Shown piece by piece: positions 14,461 through 23,173 of a DNA stretch of 64,000 nt (position 1 is its first letter; each line of letters begins with the position of its first letter). A program made the position numbers and the translations under genes. The stretch comes from Collimonas rhizosphaerae (GTDB lineage: Bacteria; Pseudomonadota; Gammaproteobacteria; Burkholderiales; Burkholderiaceae_D). Location of the stretch: positions 186,001 through 250,000 of the forward strand of contig NZ_JBANDC010000005.1 of assembly GCF_038896935.1 (NCBI RefSeq). Reading direction: 5' to 3'. The notes under the pieces were generated by a model. That model had not been told where the DNA came from. It saw nothing but the letters and a program-made list of their open reading frames with translations, and did not search any database.

Positions 14461-15795
14461 TTACTTTGTGTCCTCGGCCCGTTTCTTAAGCAGTGCAGCA
14501 AGTTCAGAATTGCCTTTTCGTTCCGCGAAAGCTGCTGCATCCCAGCCTCCTTTCTTGGCCCGAACATCGGCTCCCTTTGCAAGTAACATACTGACAATTT
14601 CAGCATTACCTTCGTCGGCCGCACTGAGGAGTGGTGTCCAACCGTTCCTATCAAGGACGTTTGGATTGGCATTTAGGTCGAGCAAGGCTTGAACCAATTT
14701 AACTCGGTTAAGATTCGTCGCTAAGAGAAGAGCAGTCGATCCGTCTTCACCACGCGAATCAATGGATACTCCCTTCCTTGTGCTAAGTGCTTTTGCCAGC
14801 GGCGCGCCTGCCGGCTCAGAACCGCCATATGCCATGATCTGTTCGAGTCGAGGATCAATCGCCAAGGCTGATTGAAAATATTTTTCAGCGTCGTTCCCAG
14901 CATCTTGTGCAACCATATCCGCCCACTTCCGATAGAGTGCATACGCAAGAATACGTCGCCCCACACCGTAATCCATAATCTTCAGTGCCGCATTGGCTTG
15001 CTCGATTGCCTCGTCATTTCGGCCGAGAGTTGCCCCCAAATATTCAGCGTAATCCCCAAGTAACCAAGCATTGGTTGGGCGGAGTTTGATTCGCTCCTTA
15101 TAAAGCGCGAGAACCTTGTCGGTGTCTCCAGTCTGTTTGTAACTATCGATTAAAAAGCCATATGCCGACGACAACGCCTTTTTGTTGGATGTACCGCTTT
15201 TCAGAACGCGCTGCCACCGCGCGGTGGCAGTCGAAAACTCTCCTCGGGCATTATTCAGGGAGGCCCAGTTCAGTTGCAGCCATGGATCATCGGTTCCAAG
15301 TGCCTCCGCTTGAGTCAATGACTTCGCAGCGTCATCAAGCTTGGTCTGCTCCATCTGAATATATCCAAGATAAACATAACCCTCTGCAAAGCCCGGATTG
15401 ATCCGAATCGATTCACGAACCAGCGCTTCCGCCGCATCAAGCGTTCCTGGCGAATAATTTCCAACCATGTAGAGATATATTCCATTCCTTACGTTACGCC
15501 CATTGATATAGCCAGCCATTACTTGAAGGCGAGCCAGTTCCTTAAACGCGAAGTAATTTTGAGGGTCTAGCTTTATCGCTTCGGCAAGTTTCTGTTGCGC
15601 CTGCTCCAGAAGTTGCCCTTCCCCGTGCCAAGAGTCAAGTAACTTACCAGCCGCTTTGACGTCTTGTTTGCTTTGCGCCACCGACTCTTTCGTTGCTGCG
15701 GTTGAAATCCCCGGCGCTACGAAAATCAACAGACACGCCGCAATTGAGACAACAGCCTTGAGAATCTTCGCCATAGATCTGCCATTTTTTTGCAT
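14461..15795 (-). CDS. Exported TPR plus ankyrin-repeat protein
   Basis: 444 residues. A signal peptide lies at 1-34 (hydrophobic AACLLIFVAPGISTAA). TPR-like helical pairs span about 45-320 (PQNYFAFKELARLQVMAGY, PGFAEGYVYLGYIQMEQTK, TNAWLLGDYAEYLGATLG). Ankyrin repeats span about 340-440: DGSTALLLATNLNRVKLVQA, NGWTPLLSAADEGNAEIVSM and GGWDAAAFAERKGNSELAAL. GAGGAA precedes ATG 15795; a second Met eight codons in is possible. A periplasmic protein-interaction scaffold is likely; partners unknown. Repeat copy 15 follows it. Confidence 0.8.
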   Translation of the reverse strand: MQKNGRSMAKILKAVVSIAACLLIFVAPGISTAATKESVAQSKQDVKAAGKLLDSWHGEGQLLEQAQQKLAEAIKLDPQNYFAFKELARLQVMAGYINGRNVRNGIYLYMVGNYSPGTLDAAEALVRESIRINPGFAEGYVYLGYIQMEQTKLDDAAKSLTQAEALGTDDPWLQLNWASLNNARGEFSTATARWQRVLKSGTSNKKALSSAYGFLIDSYKQTGDTDKVLALYKERIKLRPTNAWLLGDYAEYLGATLGRNDEAIEQANAALKIMDYGVGRRILAYALYRKWADMVAQDAGNDAEKYFQSALAIDPRLEQIMAYGGSEPAGAPLAKALSTRKGVSIDSRGEDGSTALLLATNLNRVKLVQALLDLNANPNVLDRNGWTPLLSAADEGNAEIVSMLLAKGADVRAKKGGWDAAAFAERKGNSELAALLKKRAEDTK

Positions 15796-15990
15796 AACAA
15801 CAATTCCTCACCAATAGTTAATTTATTTTGGGCAATGTTATCAGTATGAGCATTAGAAATGTGTATTCCATCGCAACTACAGTTGATTTATCTTTTGATA
15901 ATGGCGAGGTAGTCGGGTATCAACAATCATTGACTCTAAAGTTCAAATACAGATGATCAATTGAGGCGTGTTTGTGGTGGGTACAAATGA

Positions 15991-16016
15991 AAAGCCGGAC
16001 GGCGGCAGCCGGCTTT
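15991..16016. terminator. Hairpin, possible terminator
   Basis: AAAGCCGG and CCGGCTTT form an 8-base stem around a 10-base loop. The following T-run is weak. It lies in the gene-free stretch 15796-16309. Confidence 0.45.
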
Positions 16017-16177
16017 ATTCAAGGCTTGGTGACGAGACCAATCACGGAAGTTAATGGGGCAGATAAGGAATTATTTTTGCGGGTATCAGTGCGGGTACAT
16101 TTAATTTAAGATGAGAACAGACCGTTTTAGTAATTGGGTTTGCAAGAATTATTCAATTCCACCTATCGCACGTACAG

Positions 16178-16215
16178 AAACCCGCCTCTAGCCTAGTGCT
16201 GATGCGGGTTTTTTG
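16178..16215. terminator. Rho-independent terminator beside the integrase, possible att end
   Basis: AAACCCGC pairs with GCGGGTTT, followed by TTTTGTTTT. The loop shares AGTGC and GATGCGGG with the terminator at 33061-33101, so the two bracket the accessory block. Confidence 0.65.
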
Positions 16216-16254
16216 TTTTATGGCGTCCATCGTTGTCCATTTACATCCGGCTTT

Positions 16255-16310
16255 TTTGCATCCATACTTTCATCCATGGATGCAAACCCCTGAACAGCTT
16301 GGATGCAAAA
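16255..16310. promoter_or_regulatory. TGGATGCAAA motifs upstream of the integrase
   Basis: TTTGCATCCA at 16255-16264 and TGGATGCAAA at 16277-16286 are exact inverted repeats. A third copy (TTGGATGCAAAA) ends at the integrase ATG. The spacing suggests operator or arm-type binding sites of the integrase; inference only. Confidence 0.4.
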
Positions 16311-17572
16311 TGCCTAAACTGGCCACTCCGCTCACAGATATACAGGTAAAAAGCGCAAAACCGAGGGACAAACCCTACACGCTGGCCGACGGTGGCGGTA
16401 TGTATCTTGAGGTCATGCCGACCGGGTCGAAGATATGGCGCATGAGTTATCGCCAGGCGAACGGCAAAAACACCCGCCTCACATTCGGCGCCTACCCTGA
16501 AGTGTCCCTCTTGGATGCACGCAATAAGCGCATGGATGCAAAAAAGCTTAAAGCAGCAGGAAATGACCCCGCCCAAGCCAAGCGAATAGAAAAACAAAAC
16601 AAAGCGACAGCCAATGCCAACACCTTCGAGGCCGTGGCGCGCGAGTGGCACACAAACAAACTCGACACCTGGCAACCAGGTACAGCGAGAAATATTCTGC
16701 TCCGGCTCGAAAAGGACGTTTTCCCATTAATAGGCAAACAGCCTATTGCAGACATCAGAGCTCCCGTCATGTTGGACGTGCTGCGCCAGATCGAGAAACG
16801 TGGCGCCCTGGAGATGGCCAAGCGACAAGGTCAGGTATGCGGCCAGATTTTCCGCTATGCGATTGCCGCCGGCAAAGCAGAGATCGATCCAGTGCCCAGC
16901 CTACGCGGCGCACTCAAGCAAACGTCCAAGGGGCATCACGCGGCGATCACACCGGATGAACTACCCGACTTCCTCCGCGCCTTTGAAAAGATCGAGGGGC
17001 GCATGTACACCCCCACGCGCATCATGTTCCGGTTGATGATGTTGACCTTCGTGCGCACCAGCGAATTGACGACAACGGAATGGTCTGAGATCGACATCGA
17101 AAATGAGGACTGGGTAATTCCTTGGCAGCGTATGAAAATGGGCAAGAAGAAACTGAACCCGCGCAAAGTCGATCACCACGTATTTCTACCGAGCCAGGGT
17201 TGGGAACTACTCAGAGAGCTCAAGGAACACACCGGCAACAGCAAGCATCTCTTCCCCAACCTGCGCAATCCAAGCGAGCCGGCGACTAACTACGGCATAT
17301 TGGCTGCAGTGAAGCGCATGGGCTATAGCGGTAAGATGACTGGCCACGGGTTCCGATAATTGGCGATGGGCGTCATCAAAGAACGCCTGGGCTACCGTCA
17401 TGAGGTCGTAGACCGCCAACTGTCCCACGCGTCTGGTGACACCTACAGCGAGGCATACGATCGCGCGCTATTCCTTGATGAGCGCAAGGTGATGATGCAG
17501 CAGTACGCGGATTACTTGTACTCGGCGGCCCGCGGCAAAGTCATAGCTGGAAAATTCGAGACGACGGCTTGA
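16310..17572 (+). pseudogene. P4-type site-specific integrase, broken by in-frame stop
   Basis: From MPKLATPLTDIQVKSAKP at 16310 this is a DUF4102/P4 integrase: arm-binding domain, core-binding domain (about 105-200), then the catalytic domain with arginine in TFVRTSEL and H-x-x-R in TGHGFR. A TAA at 17357-17359 replaces the usual alanine after GHGFR. The same frame continues with LAMGVIKERLGYRHEVVDRQ, LSHASG and the tyrosine in SEAYDRALF to 17572. The stop separates the nucleophile from the rest, so the enzyme should be inactive unless the stop is read through. Total length (421 codons) is normal for the family. Confidence 0.85.
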
Positions 17573-17616
17573 CGCTGCTGTAGATCATTTGGTATCACGA
17601 AGGTAGAAATCCGCAG

Positions 17617-18195
17617 TCATATTATTTGAGCATCTTGTGGAGTTGATTCGATAGAAGCAATAACGACGCTTATCGGGTGCAGCAATTTATTGTGATCATT
17701 AATACGACCAGTGATTGTTTTTAGTATGTCGACAGTAATATCGTGCCTCCCGAATAGAAGGCCGTCAGGTGTCGATTTCTGATATTTAATAGATGCAACC
17801 TCTATCTTGACCGGAATGTCTTTTTGAAATTCTCCCCACATCCCGTGAACTAGGAGATTCCGATCTTGCGCAGTATCTATAATTTCGTCTAGCAACTTAC
17901 TTGCATCTAATTCCAAATAAGCCAAGCTCGGAATTACTTTGAGCGCACGTTCCCACAATTTCTTTCTACTCTCCCATTGGGCCGGCAATTTATGACTGAC
18001 TTCTTGAGCGCCCGCTAAACGCATCAAATTTAGTAACGTAAGGGTGAAATGCCCCTCAAGCCTGCCCCATGCAACCATAAGTATTCCGAGTTGATGATAG
18101 AAGTCGTTCGCCCCAGGAGGGTCTGTTGGCAACGGGGTTTTCAACACACTAAATTTAATTACATGTGCAGTTGGCTTGTCGGACTGATTTGTCAT
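17617..18195 (-). CDS. Hypothetical helical protein
   Basis: 192 residues from ATG 18195 (an in-frame start at 18243 is possible). Mostly helical: FYHQLGILMVAWGRLEGHFT, then WESRKKLWERALKVIP and RNLLVHGMWGEF. The segment 'R-x-x-x-H-G' in NLLVHGMW recalls HEPN-like or AbiV-like helical proteins, but the match is too weak to claim. It faces the integrase pseudogene and looks like island cargo. Confidence 0.55.
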   Translation of the reverse strand: MTNQSDKPTAHVIKFSVLKTPLPTDPPGANDFYHQLGILMVAWGRLEGHFTLTLLNLMRLAGAQEVSHKLPAQWESRKKLWERALKVIPSLAYLELDASKLLDEIIDTAQDRNLLVHGMWGEFQKDIPVKIEVASIKYQKSTPDGLLFGRHDITVDILKTITGRINDHNKLLHPISVVIASIESTPQDAQII

Positions 18196-18283
18196 TATGC
18201 GTTCGCTCTCTTTTGGCAAGCCGTACTTCTTGCACCAACTCATATCAAAAATTACCGCGCCTCATCGCTCACTTGGAATGAGC

Positions 18284-18487
18284 TCATTTTTCTTGGACGG
18301 GGCAACCTGGCTGCGGATGATTGCGACATTCGGCCATCAAATTGACTAAAGCGTCACGCGCTGCGTCGTTGGCCACGCGACGCTCATGCTCCTCTTTACT
18401 GATCTCGTTGCCAAACGGGTCGTGGTATGACTCGCCGCACGCAGCAAAACTAATAACCAACAATGCGATGAAGATGGATTTTGTCAT
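18284..18487 (-). CDS. Small lipoprotein, hypothetical
   Basis: 67 residues from ATG 18487, with GGAGG upstream. Signal peptide MTKSIFIALLVISFAAC ends in a lipobox (FAAC, Cys17). The mature part is short, charged and helical (ISKEEHERRVANDAARDAL) with a C-terminal cysteine pair (ECRNHPQPGC). Probably an outer- or inner-membrane lipoprotein of unknown role. The neighbouring immunity-like gene suggests island cargo. Confidence 0.65.
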   Translation of the reverse strand: MTKSIFIALLVISFAACGESYHDPFGNEISKEEHERRVANDAARDALVNLMAECRNHPQPGCPVQEK

Positions 18488-18518
18488 TTCGAGGCGACCT
18501 CCGTACGGCCCATAAAAT

Positions 18519-18902
18519 TTAGAAATGCTTACGGCATGGGAATGCATTGAAAAGTGACACGACTGCCAATTCAACTGCCGGAAAATGCAATGCCGTAGGA
18601 TGGTCAATCATGTCTTTTTCGACTATAGCAACTGCTTGAAGTAAAGTCGCGCCAGGTGGAGGGCAAATCAATGGAAGCCCATCGTTTCCCATTGTTAAGA
18701 GAGCCTTATTAGTCACCGCAAGAAATAGCGTTCTGCAAAAATCTACATCGCTCGGAACAATCTGACAGCCAGCCATTATTTGATTTCCCGTGACGTTCAC
18801 TGCCTCCGCAGCGTTTTGAGCTTCCTGAGCAGAAGAAAGCTGCGGGAACATTCCTACAATCAGGGGAAATATAAGCAGCAGTGCTGAAATTATTCTTTTC
18901 AT
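18519..18902 (-). CDS. Rap1a/Tai-like immunity protein
   Basis: 127 residues from ATG 18902. A signal peptide ends near SSAQEAQ. The mature protein carries four cysteines (MAGCQIV, DFCRTLF, LICPPPG, AFPC) and the family-like segment CPPPGATLLQAVAIVEKDMI, then HPTALHFPAVELAVVSLF and FPC. This matches the Rap1a/Tai fold of periplasmic immunity proteins against type VI secreted amidases (family knowledge). No amidase or T6SS gene is nearby, so it would be an orphan immunity gene. Confidence 0.7.
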   Translation of the reverse strand: MKRIISALLLIFPLIVGMFPQLSSAQEAQNAAEAVNVTGNQIMAGCQIVPSDVDFCRTLFLAVTNKALLTMGNDGLPLICPPPGATLLQAVAIVEKDMIDHPTALHFPAVELAVVSLFNAFPCRKHF

Positions 18903-18940
18903 TTCCCCGTCCGGCAATATGGTTGTGTCGCTACGCACTA

Positions 18941-19864
18941 TTACTCTCTGATTACGAATGTGCTTTTACAACGCGGAAAATTGCGACAGCCCCAAAACAG
19001 CCCGCGCTTGCTGTCTCGTTTTACCATCTTGATCCCGCACGACGCACACGTAGGGGTGGCGTAATCACCCTCGAACGCGAACTTGAGAAGTTCGGTTTGG
19101 CGTTCAGCCGATAACTCTTGGATCTTCTTTACAAAGCCTGGTCCGTCCAACAATTGCATAGGATTGGCGCCGCCGAATGCCACTGCATCTTTGCTGTATG
19201 AGCCAGTGGTAATGAACACGCCGCGTGAAACCTTCTCAGAGGTCATCACGCCTAGAAGCTCACGCACCTCTTTGACGCCAACCAACTGGGCATTCCAGGC
19301 TTTGCACTGCACGACTGCCAGCGGCTTGGCAGGATCGTGCTTGAACAATTTCACGTCAATTCCACCATCGGCGCCGCAGCGTATCGTTTCGGATTTGAAG
19401 CCGACAGCGTCGTAGTACTTCGCGCACAATAATTCGAACCGCTTCCATTCCAGGGCACGTAGCGCTTCCACGCTCCAGGTATCGAATCTACCTTTATCTC
19501 TTGTAACTTCATCGATGGTTTGGTTGGAAGCGCCCCAGCGGTTATCTAGAGTAGAAGCGGACGGCAGATTTGACGGTTCGCGCCTGAATCGCGATCGTTT
19601 GCTCGTATCAATGTTGTGGACAGTATTGCCGACCTTAGTAGTGGCAAAGGCAATGAGTCCTAGAAAGCCGAAGAACAACAGCGGCATCCAAGCTATCGCT
19701 TGCAGTCCTGTGGCGATACCCTTCAGGTAGAGATTGCCGGCCCACATCGCTGGCAGTATCCAGCGCATCCCCGTGAAGGCTATACATCCCACGAGCAAAC
19801 TCACCCACGCAGGGAGTTTCACCAAGACGTCTATCAACCCTGCATTTGACCGTCGGCGCGCCAT
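18941..19864 (-). CDS. Membrane-anchored Mrr-type restriction endonuclease with zinc finger
   Basis: 307 residues. Two membrane helices lie at about 15-35 and 48-76. The Mrr-like nuclease domain covers about 125-240: LEWKRFELLCAKYYDAVGF, then GADGGIDVKLF and VVQCKAW, which supply the D and Q-x-K of the PD-(D/E)xK active site. A topoisomerase-type C4 zinc finger closes the protein (CASCGIKM and CRNFPRCKS). It would cut DNA near the inner membrane, possibly incoming or modified DNA; that role is inference. It is upstream of the Tai-like and lipoprotein genes on the same strand. Confidence 0.85.
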   Translation of the reverse strand: MARRRSNAGLIDVLVKLPAWVSLLVGCIAFTGMRWILPAMWAGNLYLKGIATGLQAIAWMPLLFFGFLGLIAFATTKVGNTVHNIDTSKRSRFRREPSNLPSASTLDNRWGASNQTIDEVTRDKGRFDTWSVEALRALEWKRFELLCAKYYDAVGFKSETIRCGADGGIDVKLFKHDPAKPLAVVQCKAWNAQLVGVKEVRELLGVMTSEKVSRGVFITTGSYSKDAVAFGGANPMQLLDGPGFVKKIQELSAERQTELLKFAFEGDYATPTCASCGIKMVKRDSKRGLFWGCRNFPRCKSTFVIRE

Positions 19865-20071
19865 AGCTTCCTTTCCTCAACTCATTACAAACCCACCTGA
19901 CTTCAATACAGAAGCTAGTGATCGGCTGAAAACCCAATGAATACGGTAGTCGTATTAAATAATCGTGATTTTGTATGCCATAAACAGAATGTGCGTCTAG
20001 TTATCCACAGGGCGTAAAAAACCGCCGAAGCGGTTGAGATGGGCGGGATTTTTAAGCGTAGCCCTCTAGCT

Positions 20072-20257
20072 TTACTCTACAAATTTATCAAGAAGCCAGC
20101 TAACTACCAAAATTGGGATGACAAATATTGCTCCTATGATCAAGGAGTTGGATGGATCAATAGATTGAGTAGCGCCATAAATTGCGAGTGCGGCGATTGC
20201 CGCAGATACCCACCTTCCAACTTTTGCAAGTGCTTGAATGCCAGTTTTGAAGCTCAT
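20072..20257 (-). CDS. Two-helix membrane protein, hypothetical
   Basis: 61 residues from ATG 20257 (an upstream in-frame start overlaps the next gene). Two hydrophobic helices at about 16-33 and 40-55; short polar ends. Eleven bases downstream of, and probably co-transcribed with, the secreted proline/glutamine-rich protein. No family recognised. Confidence 0.5.
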   Translation of the reverse strand: MSFKTGIQALAKVGRWVSAAIAALAIYGATQSIDPSNSLIIGAIFVIPILVVSWLLDKFVE

Positions 20258-20267
20258 ACCTGTGCCC

Positions 20268-20591
20268 CTAGCAGCGCTGCCCATATAGGCAATTTTGGGT
20301 TGGTTGAGGCTGCCTGTATTGCTGAGGCTGCTGATAGAGGGTAGGCGCTGGCGCCTGGTAGAGGCTGGGCGAATTGTATTGATTGGGCTGAACGTGGCCC
20401 TGCTGACCCGTATAAGGGTTCACATTGCCCTGAGTGCTGTAATTATTCAGGGTGGTGTTATCCGGTGCGGTACGATGGTAGGGCTGCACATAGGTCCCAT
20501 TGTTGCGCACGTAGCCAGGAACATAAACATCCTCAGCAAATGCCGACGCTGAACTGGAAGCGACCGCCAGCAATAAAAGTATTTTTTTCAT
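20268..20591 (-). CDS. Secreted Pro/Gln/Tyr-rich protein
   Basis: 107 residues. The signal peptide ends ASAFAED. YVPGYVRNNGTYVQPYHRTA, then NNYSTQGNVNPYTGQQGHVQ is a motif I recognise from small periplasmic proteins of Burkholderiales and prophages (function unknown). The middle is low complexity (QAPAPTLYQQPQQYRQ), and a C-terminal cysteine pair is in NCLYGQRC. Confidence 0.7.
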   Translation of the reverse strand: MKKILLLLAVASSSASAFAEDVYVPGYVRNNGTYVQPYHRTAPDNTTLNNYSTQGNVNPYTGQQGHVQPNQYNSPSLYQAPAPTLYQQPQQYRQPQPTQNCLYGQRC

Positions 20592-20652
20592 TTTCTTCCC
20601 CTATTCGGCAAAATAGCGTGCCGTTGCGCTTTATTTTTTATCGCTTCGCAGA

Positions 20653-20784
20653 CAGCAACTGACCGAGCAAGAAGCGGCTGAATTAAAAGCCCGCGTAGAG
20701 CGTGGCGACCAGAAAGCGCAGATCGCCAGAGACCTCGGGATCAGCCGAAACAGCCTATACAATTACTTGGGACGCCGCCCCTAA
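20653..20784 (+). pseudogene. Fragment of Hin/resolvase-type helix-turn-helix
   Basis: 43 codons ending at a TAA, without a start codon: QQLTEQEAAELKARVERG then QKAQIARDLGISRNSLYNYL. This matches the C-terminal DNA-binding helix-turn-helix of serine recombinases or related transposon proteins. The catalytic part is missing. Mobile-element debris. Confidence 0.55.
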
Positions 20785-20957
20785 ACAGGCCACGATCACA
20801 CCGACATGGCCGTGCAGTGCTGCCGGCTTTTTCCCATCCGATCTAACCACACTCGTAGGATGCCTGCCTATGCGCCTTTACTACATGACCAACCTGAAAC
20901 AGCGGTGAGCCACATCCTTCCAGAAAGGCGAATGCGTGTTGGCGCAGTTCGACAGGC

Positions 20958-21452
20958 TTAACGATCCGGCGTCAGGCGGACGGCGACCATATCCTGTGCT
21001 ACCGCCTCGCCCAGCCGGATGCCCGCATCGAAGCCGCTGGCTACCAGGTCCACTGCGCTGTCGTCGAGCGAAATGTCGATTGCGACATCGGGGCACATGC
21101 GTCGATATTGCACGGTAAGCGGCTTGATCAGCAGCGCTCCCAAGGCGCGTGGCATGGTCAGGCGCAACGTGCCGCTCGGCCGGCCGCGTGAGGCGTGCAA
21201 GGCTGAGAACGCATCGTCGATCTGGTCAACGGCTGTGCGCAGGCTGGCGAACAAGGTTGCGCCGGCTTCAGTCAAGGCCACGTGGCGGGTGGTCCGTTGG
21301 AATAGCACTACGTCGTGGCGCAGTTCCAGTAACTTGACCGCCTTACTGACGGCGGTAGTGGTGACGTCGAGGCGCGTGGCCGCTGCTGTGAAGCTTTTCA
21401 GCTCGGCGACAGTCAGGAAGGCTTTCAGTCCATCGAAGGAGGTATCGGCCAT
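20958..21452 (-). pseudogene. LysR-type regulator, C-terminally truncated
   Basis: From MADTSFDGLKAFLTVAELKS, 164 residues. The wHTH (FTAAATRLDVTTTAVSKAVK) and first half of the effector domain are intact. The frame ends at VRLTPDR then TAA, about 140 residues short of the family. Sequence beyond (about 20890-20957) does not continue a LysR protein. It diverges from the SnoaL/SDR pair and probably once controlled it. Confidence 0.75.
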
Positions 21453-21559
21453 GGTTTTGATTGTGAACTTGCAGGACAAGCCCAATATACCAGAATCATC
21501 TTTTTCTCTATAGTCGGCTTCACTATGATGAAATCTCCATCCACCATTGGAGAGTCAGC

Positions 21560-21889
21560 ATGTCTCTTAACTTACCGACCGCAGTTGCGGCTTACTTCAA
21601 GGCCGCTAACAGCGGCAATTCAGATAGTGTTGCGCAGTGTTTTGCGGAAGACGCCGTTGTTCATGATGAGGGACGCGATATGCGCGGCCGTGCAGCCATC
21701 TTGGCGTGGAATGACGAAAACCAAAAGAAGTACGCAGCCGTTATGACGCCGCTCGAGGCGACAGGCTCGGCCAGCCAATTGAGCGTTGTCGCGCAGGTCG
21801 CCGGCACTTTTCCGGGCAGCCCGTTGCCATTGCGCTTTCATTTTGTGCTTGGAGACACGGGCATTTCGGCATTGGAGATTACATCATGA
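21560..21889 (+). CDS. SnoaL-like (NTF2 fold) protein
   Basis: 109 residues. AVAAYFKAANSGNSDSVAQC at the N-terminus and FAEDAVVHDEGRDMRGRAAI are typical of the SnoaL/NTF2-like cone fold; such proteins are isomerases, hydratases or binding proteins. The gene overlaps the SDR by four bases (ATGA), so they are translated together, and it lies opposite the truncated LysR gene. Confidence 0.75.
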   Translation: MSLNLPTAVAAYFKAANSGNSDSVAQCFAEDAVVHDEGRDMRGRAAILAWNDENQKKYAAVMTPLEATGSASQLSVVAQVAGTFPGSPLPLRFHFVLGDTGISALEITS

Positions 21890-22695
21890 ACACTGCCAAT
21901 AGCAAAACGATATCTGTTGATCCAACCGAATTTGCCGGTAAGCGGGTGCTAGTCACGGGCGGCACCAAGGGCATGGGCGAAGCCATTGTCGAGAGGTTAC
22001 GCAAGGGAGGCGCACATGTCGTCACCACGGCACGTCACCGGCCTGTGGGGTTGGCGAACGACGCCGACTTCGTTGCGGCCGATCTGAGTACTCCCGAGGG
22101 CAGTGCTACGGTGGCGCGTCACGTTCTGGAGCATCTCGGCGGCATCGATATTCTTGTCAGTAACGTGGGCGGATCGTCGGCGCCGGGAGGGGGTGCGCTG
22201 GCCTTGAGCGACGACGACTGGCAGTACGCTTTCGAGACTAACCTGTTTGCGGCAGTGCGCCTGGACCGCGTCCTGCTGCCGTCGATGGTGGCACAAGGTT
22301 CAGGCGTCATCGTACACATTTCGTCGATCCAACGCCGCCTTCCCTTGTTTGAAGCGACGCTCGCCTATGCTGCGGCCAAGGCAGCGCTCAGCAATTACAG
22401 CAAAGGGCTGTCGAACGAATTTAGCCCGAAAGGCATCCGCATCAATACCGTAGCACCCGGATTTATCGAGACCACTGCGGCCACCGAACTGATTCAACGT
22501 TTGGCCGAAACTTCGGGTACCAGCGAAGCGGTAGCGTTGACGATGCTGATGGATTCGTTGGGGGGCATCCCGCTCGGACGTCCGGGACGCCCGGAGGAAG
22601 TGGCAGAGTTGGTCGCCTTTCTCGTTTCCGAACGCTCGGCATCAATTACAGGCAGCGAGTATGTGATCGACGGTGGGACGATACCAACGGTGTAA
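21886..22695 (+). CDS. SDR-family oxidoreductase
   Basis: 269 residues. TGGTKGMG cofactor loop at about 25-32, a DLS acidic motif near 63, NVGGSSAPGG in place of NNAG, catalytic serine in HISSIQ, and YAAAK (tyrosine and lysine) at about 160-164. The C-terminal GRPGRPEEVAELVAFLVSER and VIDGGT are typical of classical SDRs. Substrate unknown. Overlaps the SnoaL-like gene. Confidence 0.85.
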   Translation: MNTANSKTISVDPTEFAGKRVLVTGGTKGMGEAIVERLRKGGAHVVTTARHRPVGLANDADFVAADLSTPEGSATVARHVLEHLGGIDILVSNVGGSSAPGGGALALSDDDWQYAFETNLFAAVRLDRVLLPSMVAQGSGVIVHISSIQRRLPLFEATLAYAAAKAALSNYSKGLSNEFSPKGIRINTVAPGFIETTAATELIQRLAETSGTSEAVALTMLMDSLGGIPLGRPGRPEEVAELVAFLVSERSASITGSEYVIDGGTIPTV

Positions 22696-22696
22696 G

Positions 22697-23011
22697 CACC
22701 GGGTCATCTATCTCCCCTTTAGCCAGGCTGGCGGCGCCTTGCTGTTCCATCTGCTGTCAAAGCTGTACGAGCACACCAGCGTCATTATTACCACCAACCT
22801 GAGCTTCGCCGAATGGTCAAATGTGTTCGGTGACGCCAAGATGACGACGGCGTTGCTTGATCGCATAACCCACCACTGCTATATCCTGGAGACGGGGAAC
22901 GAGTCCTACCGATTCCAGCACAGCAGCATGGCTACTAAGGGGCGAGTCAAGGCGAGGGAGAAGATGTGCAGGAGCGGAGGGCAAATCCGGAGTGACGGTG
23001 AAAGCGGATAA
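22697..23011 (+). pseudogene. istB (IS21 family helper ATPase) C-terminal fragment
   Basis: No start codon. From HRVIYLPFSQAGGALLFHLL the frame follows IstB through YEHTSVIITTNLSFAEWSNV and FGDAKMTTALLDRITHHCYI to ETGNESYRF and a basic tail. The Walker motifs and N-terminal half are missing. It begins two bases after the SDR stop, so an IS21-like element inserted here and was then largely deleted. Confidence 0.75.
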
Positions 23012-23173
23012 GATGCGCTAGCTCGAACTTGACCTGGCGGAATATGTCAGGTCAAATCTAACGCAGCCCTTTCCGGCAGTGACTGGGATCGAACCCGGCC
23101 GGTGGGCGATGACCACGCCCCCCTTAACGTACGATTTTTTCCGAATTCTGTGCGCGCCCCATTTTCAAAACCT

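Noticed and set aside
16100..16310. tRNA gene as integrase target site
   Set aside because: No cloverleaf or CCA-like 3' end could be read beside the integrase; a terminator is there instead.
23036..23110. tRNA-like GGGATCGAACCC stretch
   Set aside because: The T-arm-like string is not accompanied by other arms.
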